Source of the DNA: Brumimicrobium mesophilum | GTDB lineage: Bacteria > Bacteroidota > Bacteroidia > Flavobacteriales_D > Crocinitomicaceae | Direction of reading: 5' to 3' | Assembly: GCF_003025005.1 (NCBI RefSeq) | Contig: NZ_PVSS01000018.1 | Span: forward strand, 19,876 to 83,875 | DNA length: 64,000 bases | Shown here: one piece after another, positions 18,201-25,639 of the stretch | How the letters are laid out: every line of letters begins with the position of its first letter | How positions within the stretch are numbered: the stretch's first letter is position 1 | Position numbers and translations under genes: made by a program | Notes under the pieces: generated by a model | The model's input: the letters and a program-made list of their open reading frames with translations, nothing else | Databases searched by the model: none | What the model was told of the DNA's origin: nothing

Positions 18201-19748
18201 TTCTTGACTTACTTGATACGCCCCTATTGAGTAGACGTTTTTCATCATCAAATCCCATAATTTATTTTTAGGATTAACGATAGTAGGTTTCAATAACTTC
18301 AGGAACAAGGCATCTGTTCCCACAATCCCATCTGTTGAAAATTCACCTACTTGATATGTTCTTCCTGCATATGTATATTCATATGAAACAGCTAAAACCT
18401 CATCATTATTCAAAGGTAAATTCACAGAAATAAACCCTAACTGGGCGTTGTAAGTAAATTCTTGTTCCGTTAATCTTCTCGCGTTTTCAACTTTCTCATA
18501 GTCATTCGCTTGTTGAAAAGGACCAGGTTCCAAAGCCTCAGATTCTAATGCCACAACAGCATTATTAAATCCACGAACTGTTGGATTGTTTTTCGCGTAA
18601 TCATATAACCCATTTGAAGAGTTGTTCGGTAATTCATTGGTTGAAGCACTCCCTGGATTTCCAGACCAATTATCTGGATCTGCTTCTCCTAAATCAGTAA
18701 ATGCAATAATATTTCGTGTATCTTCAACTTTATTAGTTTGGTTGGTAACCCATACTTCAATTCGGGTAATATTTACCAAGGAGCTTATAAATGGAACAGA
18801 TTCCATGGCCTGATCATAATTTTCTCTGTGATAATAGTTCAGGAAATAATGGCGATTGGCCTCATAATCATCAGCTTTCAATTCAAAATCCTGAACCTGA
18901 GAACCTCCCTTAATATTAATTTCTTGTTTTTGCCCTCGAGATGTAGAGGCTATTGCATCCACAGTTAAACGTCCAAATCTCATCCTAGTTTTAACACCAA
19001 AAAGCGTTTGGGAACCTTCAATCAAAGAGGTTTCTAGTGGCATGGAAACATTACCCGCTTCTATTTTTTGAAGAATTTGATCTTCCTCACCAGTCCATTC
19101 TAATTTAGTTACGTTGTCAAAATTAAAAGCGGCTTCTGTATTGTATGAAGCTCCTAATTTCAATTTAGTTCCAATTTGTCCAACCAAGTTCAATTGAATT
19201 TGTTGTTGGAAGTCAAATCTTGTAATTCTTCTTTGATTTTCTGGTAAAACAGGATTGTCATATCGCGCTGAATTTAAACCTAATGACAATTCTACACTAC
19301 CCTCTGGTCGAATCAAAATTTCATCAGACCCAAAAATGTTTGCAAATCCTGGACTATCAATTTTAATTGGCGGAATTAATCCTTGTTCTTCTTCAGTTTG
19401 AGAATCAATTTTTTCCTTCCAATAGCTTTGCATTTTTTGTTGACGTTCATACTCGATATATTCTTCGAGTGTCATCATTGATCCTCTTTTATAATCTATA
19501 CCTCCAATAACTTCCTTAAAAACATATTTACCAGTTTTTGGATCATAAACAATAGATTTTTGAACGCTTTTAGGATCTCCTAAGTCAAAGCTTTGTCTAT
19601 CGTTCCCCGTTGGGTCATAAGGATTTTTTATAGGGAATTTTAATTTTGTTGAATCCGGATCACCTTGACCATAAGCAAATGTTAAGGTTGTAATAATCAG
19701 GGTTATCAAAAACCCACTACATATTGTATTTAGTGTTTGTCTATTCAC
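12267..19748 (-). CDS. sprA: Type IX secretion outer-membrane translocon SprA (Sov)
   Basis: At 2493 residues this is the giant outer-membrane barrel that forms the T9SS protein-conducting pore, needed for secretion of C-terminally tagged proteins and for gliding in flavobacteria. A signal peptide (about 1-28, ending YGQG) precedes the family's N-terminal PIKNPYDPTG and GKYVFKEVIGGIDYKRG segments. Long beta-strand-rich stretches run to the end (RLRFNLGGL). Length fits SprA (about 2300-2500). The start codon is GTG at 19748; no closer ATG keeps the signal peptide. It follows ruvA by 14 nt in the order maeB-ruvA-sprA; as I recall, ruvA-sprA is a common neighbourhood in flavobacteria. A Lys/Glu-rich stretch around residues 1880-1990 (KKLENKEPRLERQDD) looks like a lineage-specific insert. 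Confidence 0.96.
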   Translation of the reverse strand: MNRQTLNTICSGFLITLIITTLTFAYGQGDPDSTKLKFPIKNPYDPTGNDRQSFDLGDPKSVQKSIVYDPKTGKYVFKEVIGGIDYKRGSMMTLEEYIEYERQQKMQSYWKEKIDSQTEEEQGLIPPIKIDSPGFANIFGSDEILIRPEGSVELSLGLNSARYDNPVLPENQRRITRFDFQQQIQLNLVGQIGTKLKLGASYNTEAAFNFDNVTKLEWTGEEDQILQKIEAGNVSMPLETSLIEGSQTLFGVKTRMRFGRLTVDAIASTSRGQKQEINIKGGSQVQDFELKADDYEANRHYFLNYYHRENYDQAMESVPFISSLVNITRIEVWVTNQTNKVEDTRNIIAFTDLGEADPDNWSGNPGSASTNELPNNSSNGLYDYAKNNPTVRGFNNAVVALESEALEPGPFQQANDYEKVENARRLTEQEFTYNAQLGFISVNLPLNNDEVLAVSYEYTYAGRTYQVGEFSTDGIVGTDALFLKLLKPTIVNPKNKLWDLMMKNVYSIGAYQVSQEGFRLDILYNNPDNSLLVNFLPYPGLDDKQVIDVVGMDRLNQNNRSQKDGVFDFLPITFNGNQATNGGTINTRNGRIYFSTIEPFAETVRKEMIAAGLPQIADNVAYDELYDSTKIAAQQIPKKNRFYFVGKYESSVSDEIPLNALNVPEGAVVVTAGGIRLQEGQDFTVDYNLGRVKILNSAVLESNADIKISIESNSVFGFQNKSLIGTHMNYMINPDFNVGATWMRMTEKPITQKVDIGDEPFKNNIVGANLSYRTDIPLLTKLINFIPTISTKQMSTLTLNAEAAHLIPGTPRAISKQGISYVDDFEGSQSTIDLKNFSSWKLASIPQGQDDLFPEASLKNNLAAGFKRSHLSWYSIDPMFHENRSITPQHIADDPTFTENMNVSLVNKTDIFPNTQPATGEITNLPIFNMTYYPKDRGMYNYDTTNTVNAEGEFTDPQERWNGIMRSLTTTNFEETNVEYIQFWLLDPFNEDQQAQDPTTPYSGGDLYFNIGNLSEDILPDSRKSFENGLPREYDNTLNTDVTNWARVSTQQVVVNAFDNDPETRAQQDVGLDGYDDEKERLAYASYVNWIQTNSVLSPEARAELLRDISGDNYNYYRDDQYDADERDIIRRYKYWNGHEGNSPTPEMSAQINSEGYPTQATNTPDMEDVNRDNNLSESESYFQYKVSLRQSDLVVGKNYIINTREYDKNNKNFKWYQFRVPIRNPEKAVNGISDYRSIRFMRMFMRSFEQETTLRFAKLELVRGEWRKFTESLTQPGDGVQEDPDLTPFNIGAVNVEEHDQREPIKYVIPPGIDREVDPSQQFQRQLNEQSMTIEVCNLKDGDARGATKNVGMDMIMYKNLEMYLHAEEVEPTNPLNDEDVTVFIRLGTDFRENYYEYEVPMTVSQWGVTQDLQIWPEENNLRIVFEDLINLKKERNTAMEQPGSNVATNIEYSKEIAHKPGTSDNNDVNHPPRMVKIKGNPNLVDVKTIMIGVRNPAQNADNPWKPDDGLAKCVQVWVNELRLTEFQNEGGSAALAQAQLQIADFATVQVAGAYSGLNWGSIDSRVAERQRDTRLSLDVSANAQLGQLLGDKAKIDIPFLYTYSVGTVRPRYDPYNPDIELSSYDSEERKQRMKDGSDFTQRKSFNFTNVRRQRKPGAEANIWDISNFSLNFAYSEDYARNFTTNYDRTKIWKGGVNYVYNGSPTLWEPFKQSKFMRKSKWWGLLQSTNFYLGPKNISVKNNLIRNYNERQIANNIPNTDFEFQPIYLKNFTWNRRFDFGYDITRNLKFDFASNNTSIIDEAEGQVDKNESPELYRDFQDSVRTQLRTLGKTMRYDHNYNLTYNVPFNKIPALDFINSNIRYGGAYEWTRPNLGQEVFGNTIQNSRNINTTAQLNLLTLYRKSDFLKKIVEDGRGGRESLRTPQGAMNRGTLNRPGSNPVNTSRLAKKVRELTIKKEKLERVRVNTLETDELVEHEKELAKVTKKLENKEPRLERQDDRIANQNEREEKYNDKFGKPYHPVVGFAARALMSVRTVSGTYTQTDGMLLPGFNQEADFFGLNSAMLGDSKLRGFAIGQQQRSVFGNETGFDYAPYAGANGFIVDTSGLNTQHTIMHSQNYNLRASIEPIKDLKIDLSMQRNFTENTSSYFRFSDSLQAFENQSEFKTTTVSYSTISIRSAFERLDKNDDYRSPSFDNIRERRAEVSQLLGEGNPYSLSDSAGYTDGYGPNQQDVLIGAFLNTFSGKNTNKNSISPVRSVPLPNWQVSYNGLTKFKFFKKYVQNFTLRHGYTSTVNVSGMQTNLNAEVDDDGYLSARDINNNFISEQQIQNVTISERFSPLIGFDATWKVNGNGLLTKFEISKERASSLSLANNQLTELIGTEIVIGTGYKFTNFRIPITVRGDRLKPSDLNVRFDLSIRDNITVIRKVVENTTQATAGQRVFSIRSSADYLVGKNLTVSLYYDQQLTDPTIATSYVTGNIATGVRLRFNLGGL

Positions 19749-19762
19749 AGTTATATTTCCCG

Positions 19763-20338
19763 TTAGAGCACTTTCAGAGCATCTTTAATTAATAACTCTA
19801 CAGTTGCTTGCTCGTTCATTACTTTATTTATTGCTTTCTCAGCAGACTTTTTATCAAACCCAAGAGAAACCAAAGCAGTTAACGCTTCAAATCGAAGTCT
19901 ATTGTTTGAAGACGAAACATTCTCATCAGAAACCTCGAATTTTAACATTTTATCCTTCAAATCTACAATTACACGCTGTGCAGTTTTAGTTCCTATTCCC
20001 TTGACCCCCTTGATGGTATCAACATCTTCCGATGTAATTGCTTGCACAATTTCCGATGGTGAAAGCCCTGAAAGCATAAGAATTGCAGTATTTGGTCCTA
20101 TTCCTGAAACAGAAACCAAATAATTGAACATTTCTCGTTCTTCAATAGTCATAAATCCATATAAAATTTGCGCATCCTCTCGCACCACAAATTGAGTAAA
20201 AATCTTAATCGATTCATCACCACCAATTGCAGAAAAGGTATTCAACGAAATCTTTACTTCATATCCTATCCCACCACATTCTATCACCAAAACTGTTGGT
20301 GTTTTTTCTACAAGCCTCCCATTTAGGTATGTAATCAT
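19763..20338 (-). CDS. ruvA: Holliday junction branch migration protein RuvA
   Basis: RuvA binds the four-way junction as a tetramer and loads the RuvB motor in recombinational repair. The 191 residues contain the OB-fold domain I (MITYLNGRLVEK...YEVKISLNTF), with HhH domain II showing VSGIGPNTAILMLSGLSPSEI and VKGIGTKTAQRVIVDLKDK. The flexible linker leads to domain III (ALVSLGFDKKSAEKAINKV). Length is usual. It sits two bases after maeB and 14 before sprA, so all three are likely co-transcribed. Confidence 0.97.
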   Translation of the reverse strand: MITYLNGRLVEKTPTVLVIECGGIGYEVKISLNTFSAIGGDESIKIFTQFVVREDAQILYGFMTIEEREMFNYLVSVSGIGPNTAILMLSGLSPSEIVQAITSEDVDTIKGVKGIGTKTAQRVIVDLKDKMLKFEVSDENVSSSNNRLRFEALTALVSLGFDKKSAEKAINKVMNEQATVELLIKDALKVL

Positions 20339-20340
20339 AT

Positions 20341-22605
20341 CTATTTGTTTTGTGCGTCTACAACTGCAACTTTTACCATGTTTACAATTTCTCTAACTGA
20401 TGCACCCAATTGCAATACATGAATAGATTTTCTCAATCCAACCAATACTGGTCCAATTGCTTCTGCATCTGTCATTTCTTGCAACAATTTATAAGCTATA
20501 TTTCCTGAAGATAAATTCGGGAAAATAAATGTATTTACTTCTTTATTTGCCAATTCAGAGAATGGGAACTTCTCATTCATTAAGTCATTGTTTAGTGCGA
20601 AATTCGCTTGAACCTCACCATCTACAACAAGTGTAGGATACTTTTCGTGAATAATTTTTACTGCTTTTGCCATTTTCTCAGCATCTTTCCCTTCTGCAGA
20701 ACCATAGTTAGAATAAGACAACAATGCAATTTTTGGATTTACCTTAAACTTACGTACCATCTTCGCAACGTTGTTTGTCATTTCAGCAATTTCTTCGGCC
20801 GTCGGATCAAAATTCACAGTTGTATCTGCTAAGAATATCGGTCCTCGCTTTGTAATCAATACATACATTCCCGCAACACGATCTACATCTTTTTGTGTTC
20901 CGATCACTTGAAGAGCTGGGCGCAAAACATCGCTATATTTTCTTGTTGCTCCTGAAATCATTGCATCTGCATCACCAGATTGAACCATCATTGCACCAAA
21001 ATAATTACGTTCACGCATTATCTTATTGGCTTCATACTCTGTGAATCCTTTTCTTTTTCTCAGTTCAAAGAAATCTTTCGCGTAGCGCAGAAGTCTTTCT
21101 TTTTCTTCAGGAGCTTTTGGATCTAAAATTTCAACATGAGAAAGATCCATGTTGTATTCTTTAATCATTCCTAAAACTCTTTCCTTTCGACCTAAAAGGA
21201 TAGGTATAACAACTCCTTCTTCATAAGCCGTTTGAGCTGCTTTTAAAGTTTTATAATTATCAGCTTCAGCAAACACAACACGTTTTGGATTGCGTTCTGC
21301 CTTTTCAGTTAATCCTCTTACTAGTTTATTGTCTATTCCTAAACGCTTTTTCAATGTAGCTTCATAAGCATCCCAATCTTTAATTGGCATTCTAGCTACT
21401 CCAGAATCCATTGCCGCTCTTGCTACTGCAGGTGCCACGTGATAAATTAATCGAGGATCTAATGGTTTAGGGATAAAATTATCTCGTCCAAATGAAATAC
21501 TTCTCTCTCCATAAGCTTCACTTACCTCCTCTGGAACTGATTCTTTAGCTAAATTAGCAATGGCATAAACCGCCGCCAATTTCATTTCTTCGTTAATTGT
21601 TTTTGAACGAACATCTAAGGCTCCTCTAAAAATAAAAGGGAAACCTAAAACATTGTTCACCTGATTAGGATGGTCTGAACGTCCGGTTGCCATAATTAAA
21701 TCTTCACGAACAGACATGGCATCTTTATATGCAATCTCGGGATCTGGATTCGCCAAAGCAAATACAATTGGATTGTCGGCCATTGATTTCACCATCGTCT
21801 TCGAAACAACCCCACCTCTAGAGAGTCCTACCAACACATCTGCACCAGCTAACTCAGTAGCTAAATCAGATGTTTTTTCGTGGTGCTCACCAAACAACTT
21901 TTTATTTCCGTCCAGTTCTCTATCACGGCTCAGTAAACCTTTACTGTCAAACATGAAGATATTCTCCATTTTTGCTCCTAAAGAATTGTACAACTTAGCG
22001 CAACTCATTGCAGAAGCACCTGCTCCTGAAACAACGATTTTCACATCTTCTATTTTCTTATCTGCTAATTCTAAAGCGTTCAAAAGTCCAGCAGATGAAA
22101 TAATTGCTGTTCCGTGTTGATCATCATGCATAACTGGAATATCCAATTCTGCTTTCAATCTTTCTTCTATTAAAAAAGCTTCTGGAGCTTTAATATCCTC
22201 TAAGTTTATTCCTCCAAATGTTGGCGCAATTGCTTTTACAGTTTGAATAAATAATTCTGGATCGTTAGCATCTACCTCAATATCAAAAACGTCGATATCC
22301 GCAAATATTTTAAATAACAAACCTTTACCTTCCATGACAGGCTTCGAGGCCGCTGGACCAATATCACCCAATCCTAAAACAGCCGTACCGTTAGAGATAA
22401 CAGCAACTAAATTAGATTTTGCAGTATATTTATATACATCTTCCGGGTTTTCAGCAATTTTTAGACATGGTTCTGCAACACCAGGTGAATAAGCCAAAGA
22501 CAAATCACGCTGTGAACTATATGGTTTTGTAGGTACAACTTCAATCTTCCCAGGTTTACCTTGAGAATGGTAGTCAAGTGCATCTTGTTTTCTTATTTTA
22601 GCCAT
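20341..22605 (-). CDS. maeB: NADP-dependent malic enzyme with phosphotransacetylase-like domain (MaeB type)
   Basis: The enzyme oxidatively decarboxylates malate to pyruvate, supplying NADPH. The 754 residues contain two parts. The malic enzyme part (about 1-430) has [54 protein letters not shown] and the Rossmann motif [16 protein letters not shown]. The C-terminal part (about 435-754) resembles phosphate acetyltransferase ([48 protein letters not shown]). In E. coli MaeB the second domain is regulatory and lacks acetyltransferase activity; the same is inferred here. First gene of the maeB-ruvA-sprA run, divergent from the sirtuin gene. Confidence 0.95.
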   Translation of the reverse strand: MAKIRKQDALDYHSQGKPGKIEVVPTKPYSSQRDLSLAYSPGVAEPCLKIAENPEDVYKYTAKSNLVAVISNGTAVLGLGDIGPAASKPVMEGKGLLFKIFADIDVFDIEVDANDPELFIQTVKAIAPTFGGINLEDIKAPEAFLIEERLKAELDIPVMHDDQHGTAIISSAGLLNALELADKKIEDVKIVVSGAGASAMSCAKLYNSLGAKMENIFMFDSKGLLSRDRELDGNKKLFGEHHEKTSDLATELAGADVLVGLSRGGVVSKTMVKSMADNPIVFALANPDPEIAYKDAMSVREDLIMATGRSDHPNQVNNVLGFPFIFRGALDVRSKTINEEMKLAAVYAIANLAKESVPEEVSEAYGERSISFGRDNFIPKPLDPRLIYHVAPAVARAAMDSGVARMPIKDWDAYEATLKKRLGIDNKLVRGLTEKAERNPKRVVFAEADNYKTLKAAQTAYEEGVVIPILLGRKERVLGMIKEYNMDLSHVEILDPKAPEEKERLLRYAKDFFELRKRKGFTEYEANKIMRERNYFGAMMVQSGDADAMISGATRKYSDVLRPALQVIGTQKDVDRVAGMYVLITKRGPIFLADTTVNFDPTAEEIAEMTNNVAKMVRKFKVNPKIALLSYSNYGSAEGKDAEKMAKAVKIIHEKYPTLVVDGEVQANFALNNDLMNEKFPFSELANKEVNTFIFPNLSSGNIAYKLLQEMTDAEAIGPVLVGLRKSIHVLQLGASVREIVNMVKVAVVDAQNK

Positions 22606-22687
22606 ATTGAATATTATTTTTCATTTTTATGCAAGAGCGTAAATTTAACAAAAACCAACACATCCAAAGAATTAAAAACTTCAAAGT

Positions 22688-23383
22688 ATGACAAATAAGA
22701 AAATAATTGTTTTTAGCGGTGCTGGAATTAGCGCAGAATCAGGTTTAGGCACTTTTCGCGATAATGGAGGATTATGGGAAAAATTTAATATTGAAGAAGT
22801 AGCAACTCCTGAAGCTTGGAAAAAAAATCCAAAAATGGTGACCGAATTTTACAATATGCGCCGTAAGCAATGCTATGAATCTGAACCTAATGCAGCTCAC
22901 TTTGCCATAGCCAAATTACAAGTAAAATATGATGTAGAAGTGATTACACAAAACATCGACGATTTACACGAGCGAGGAGGAAGTAAAAATGTTATTCACC
23001 TTCATGGCGAAATAAATAAAGTGAAAAGTTCTGGCCCGAATGCAGAAAACAAATATTTCATTCAAAAAAATTGGGAAGTTAAAATAGGAGATAAATGCGC
23101 GGATGGTTTTCAAATGCGTCCTCATGTAGTTTGGTTCGGTGAAGCTGTCCCAATGATAGATCAAGCCATTTCAAGAATTAATAGTGCAGATATTGTAATT
23201 GTAGTTGGGACCTCATTAAACGTTTATCCTGCAGCTGGAATTCTCAATTACGCACCACATAATGCCGAATATTATTTGATTGACCCAAGTGAAGTGAGTG
23301 TTCCTGATTATTTCAATGTGATTCGTTCATCTGCAACAAAAGGTGTTCCTGAGTTAGTGGAGAAGTTGATGATTGAGAGATAA
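22688..23383 (+). CDS. cobB: NAD-dependent protein deacylase, class III sirtuin (CobB/SIRT5-like)
   Basis: A 231-residue cytosolic sirtuin that removes acyl groups from lysines using NAD+. Visible motifs are GAGISAE (11-17), the NAD-pocket TFRD (22-25), TQNIDDLHERGG and the catalytic His106 in HLHGE. Tyr55 and Arg58 in EFYNMRR match the Tyr/Arg pair that recognises succinyl or malonyl lysine in SIRT5, so desuccinylase activity is likely. The four zinc-binding cysteines of the small domain are absent: only one Cys (137, in GDKCADG) lies in that region. From memory, other Bacteroidota sirtuins lack them too. A near-consensus TAAATTTA lies around 22640, between this gene and divergent maeB. Confidence 0.93.
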   Translation: MTNKKIIVFSGAGISAESGLGTFRDNGGLWEKFNIEEVATPEAWKKNPKMVTEFYNMRRKQCYESEPNAAHFAIAKLQVKYDVEVITQNIDDLHERGGSKNVIHLHGEINKVKSSGPNAENKYFIQKNWEVKIGDKCADGFQMRPHVVWFGEAVPMIDQAISRINSADIVIVVGTSLNVYPAAGILNYAPHNAEYYLIDPSEVSVPDYFNVIRSSATKGVPELVEKLMIER

Positions 23384-23433
23384 ATGTATTCTTCTTTTAA
23401 TCGAAACCAAAGGAATTCAGCAATCAAAATCTT

Positions 23434-24321
23434 TTATTGAATCATCAAACGGAGTGTTTTGCTTTTAGATCCATTTATTCCGTTTACATTCACAAAATAA
23501 ACACCCTTTTTTAAATCGTTCACAGCAATATTGGTATTTGCTTTTACATAAATACGTTTCACTTCTTTACCCAAAGCATTTAAAAAAACTACCGTTCCTC
23601 CTTTCTTAAAATCATCACCGGTAATCGTTATAAAGTCTTTCGTTGGATTTGGAAAAATACTCAAAGTAGATTTCTTTATAGTTTCTAAAACATCTAAATA
23701 AATAGGAACACAAGCATCAGTAGAATCTAATTGAGTGTATATTAACTGACCTTCATTGAAATAACAGCTTAATTTTCCTGCGTCGTTTACACCTGGTGTT
23801 CCACCTGGAGCATTGATTAAACTAAGCGAACCTATTCCTTCAATCCAAATTGGATTTTCCGAACTTGATGATGTTGAACTAGGAGATAAATAAAAAAAAC
23901 GATAATCAAAGCCATCTAATAATTGTTCTGTTCTAATTGAATCTAAAATAAAAAAGCCAGGGCTAGTAGGAAATGGACTCAAAGGGTTTTTAATCTCTAT
24001 TGAATCTCCTACTTGCAATGAAAAATCGTAAAGTATATCCTCCCTTCTAGACAAACCATCTTCTGTAGATAGAAAAATCTTTCTACTTTGGACATCTTCC
24101 CTCAACCAAAAGGTTCTTGAAATATAATGGTAACCATTTAAAACCTTATAGTTCTTACCGTAATAAATAGTATCTCCATCAGTGTAATACACATCATCCA
24201 CGCAACCTGTAAAACATGATGTCAAGTGCCATTCACTGTCATGATCAAGCATTTCATTATAAGATTGCGAAAGGCCAAAAGAAGCAAACAAAGTGAAAGT
24301 TAAAATAAAAGTAATCTTCAT
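23434..24321 (-). CDS. Secreted protein with T9SS type A sorting tail
   Basis: A 295-residue exported protein of unknown function. A signal peptide (MKITFILTFTLFASFGLSQS) is followed by a domain I do not recognise (about 20-215), rich in Asp, Tyr and Ser. It contains a Cys pair near the N-terminus (LTSCFTGCVDDVYY) and a run of serines (SPSSTSSSSENP). The C-terminal about 75 residues form a T9SS type A domain: IFPNPTKDFITI, then LNALGKEVKRIYV, LKKGVYFVNV, and the final LRLMIQ. The tail closely resembles that of the next gene (24442-25179), suggesting recent duplication or exchange of the tail. It converges on the sirtuin gene with a 50-nt gap and no clear terminator. Confidence 0.85.
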   Translation of the reverse strand: MKITFILTFTLFASFGLSQSYNEMLDHDSEWHLTSCFTGCVDDVYYTDGDTIYYGKNYKVLNGYHYISRTFWLREDVQSRKIFLSTEDGLSRREDILYDFSLQVGDSIEIKNPLSPFPTSPGFFILDSIRTEQLLDGFDYRFFYLSPSSTSSSSENPIWIEGIGSLSLINAPGGTPGVNDAGKLSCYFNEGQLIYTQLDSTDACVPIYLDVLETIKKSTLSIFPNPTKDFITITGDDFKKGGTVVFLNALGKEVKRIYVKANTNIAVNDLKKGVYFVNVNGINGSKSKTLRLMIQ

Positions 24322-24384
24322 ATAATTGAATTTGGGAACACCAACATCATGTAGCTAGGATTAAAAAATCAAACTTTCAAGTGC

Positions 24385-24415
24385 AAAAAAAACCTTGATT
24401 ATAATAATCAAGGTT
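24385..24415 (-). terminator. Rho-independent terminator after the 245-residue T9SS protein
   Basis: A perfect 11-bp stem (24391-24401 with 24405-24415) has a 3-nt loop. On the minus strand it is followed by seven T residues, so it ends the gene at 24442-25179. Confidence 0.85.
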
Positions 24416-24441
24416 TTATATATAAATAGGTTAATAATCTA

Positions 24442-25179
24442 CTATTGGATAATTAAACGTTGGACACTACTTTTAGTTCCAGCTGCTCCATAAATGTTTA
24501 CGAAATAAACACCTCTTTTTAAATCATTCACTGATAATTTTGTATTTTCAGAATTAACAAATGAACGTTTAATTTCTTTTCCTAGTGCATCTAAAAATAC
24601 AATAGTACCTCCATTTTTCAATGCATCACTTTTAATGGTAATAAAATCCTTTGCAGGGTTAGGGAAAATATTCATTGAAGTCTTTTCCTCATTCTTGTCA
24701 ACACTTAGGTTACAGTTTGCGTTTGTTGTTCTGAAAATTATAGTAACAGAATCTAAAGCTTCACCAGACTCGGTAACAACATAATAATTGTGAACAGCGC
24801 AGGACTCCATCCCATTTGGAATTAATTGAGGTTTGAAAGTCGAAGGTACATTTGTCTCTAAAGTATTTAGAATAGGAGATGTATAACTATATACATCATC
24901 AGCATCAAAGCAAAGTGAGTTATCACAAACTTGATCAACTCTTCCGCTATTTACCTCTCTAATTCTTTGGTATTTTACGTCGACAGGTGCACCTTCGTTA
25001 ATGACTTTTAAATCGAAATAAATAACAGCATCATTTTTATCTCCCGTTATTTCAACGCTTGTTCCACTAATATCATTACTAAAATCATTTACTGAAACAA
25101 TTTTAATGTCTTGTCCAAATAATTGGCTTGACAATAATATTAAGGATATTGCGAGTATAATTAATTTCATATTTTTCAC
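24442..25179 (-). CDS. Secreted protein with T9SS type A sorting tail, sibling of the preceding cargo gene
   Basis: A 245-residue exported protein. A signal peptide (about 1-22, ending SSQLFGQD) leads to an unrecognised beta-rich domain (about 23-165). That domain has a short Cys pair (DQVCDNSLCFDADD) and a later Cys (ESCAVHNYYVVTESG), with a layout like an immunoglobulin-type strand sandwich. The C-terminal 75 residues are a T9SS type A domain: IFPNPAKDFITIKSDALKNGG, LDALGKEIKRSFV, LKRGVYFVNI, and RLIIQ. Only the tail is obviously shared with the gene at 23434-24321. A TAAATTTA close to consensus lies just upstream on the minus strand. The role of the mature domain is unknown. Confidence 0.83.
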   Translation of the reverse strand: MKNMKLIILAISLILLSSQLFGQDIKIVSVNDFSNDISGTSVEITGDKNDAVIYFDLKVINEGAPVDVKYQRIREVNSGRVDQVCDNSLCFDADDVYSYTSPILNTLETNVPSTFKPQLIPNGMESCAVHNYYVVTESGEALDSVTIIFRTTNANCNLSVDKNEEKTSMNIFPNPAKDFITIKSDALKNGGTIVFLDALGKEIKRSFVNSENTKLSVNDLKRGVYFVNIYGAAGTKSSVQRLIIQ

Positions 25180-25639
25180 TTTTATTAATAATTGGAATAA
25201 ATTTAACTAAAACATTGGGAAAAACATAATAATTCTTGACCAAAAAAACAATTAACAACGGTAGCTTTACAATAATGATTAGAATATAGAAAGAAAATAT
25301 TTTTAAAACAAACTATTCCTACATTCAACTAAACATTCAGATTTCTCATCATTTTGAGTAGCATTGAAATATAATTTGTTATAAAGATATCACAATACAC
25401 CTACCCTATCCTCAAGGATTTATAAAAAAATAACATTAAAATATTGATTATCTAAAAGCAATGTCATTAAAACTAATATGTAATTAGGATATAGAAATAT
25501 ATGATGAGAAACATCCTTAGTAAGAATTGAGAACAATCATTTTTCTATCAAATTAAGAATTCAATAATACTTAAATATTAAGTTTATAAAATCACAAGTT
25601 ATATCTATTTTAGTCCCAAATTATAAAACCTTATTAATT
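25180..25639. other. AT-rich divergent intergenic region
   Basis: The 460 bases between two diverging T9SS cargo genes are extremely AT-rich, with no plausible reading frame or RNA gene. A TATTTTAG about 30 nt before the plus-strand gene and a TAAATTTA about 30 nt before the minus-strand gene are imperfect -7 boxes. Nothing else is evident. Confidence 0.5.
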
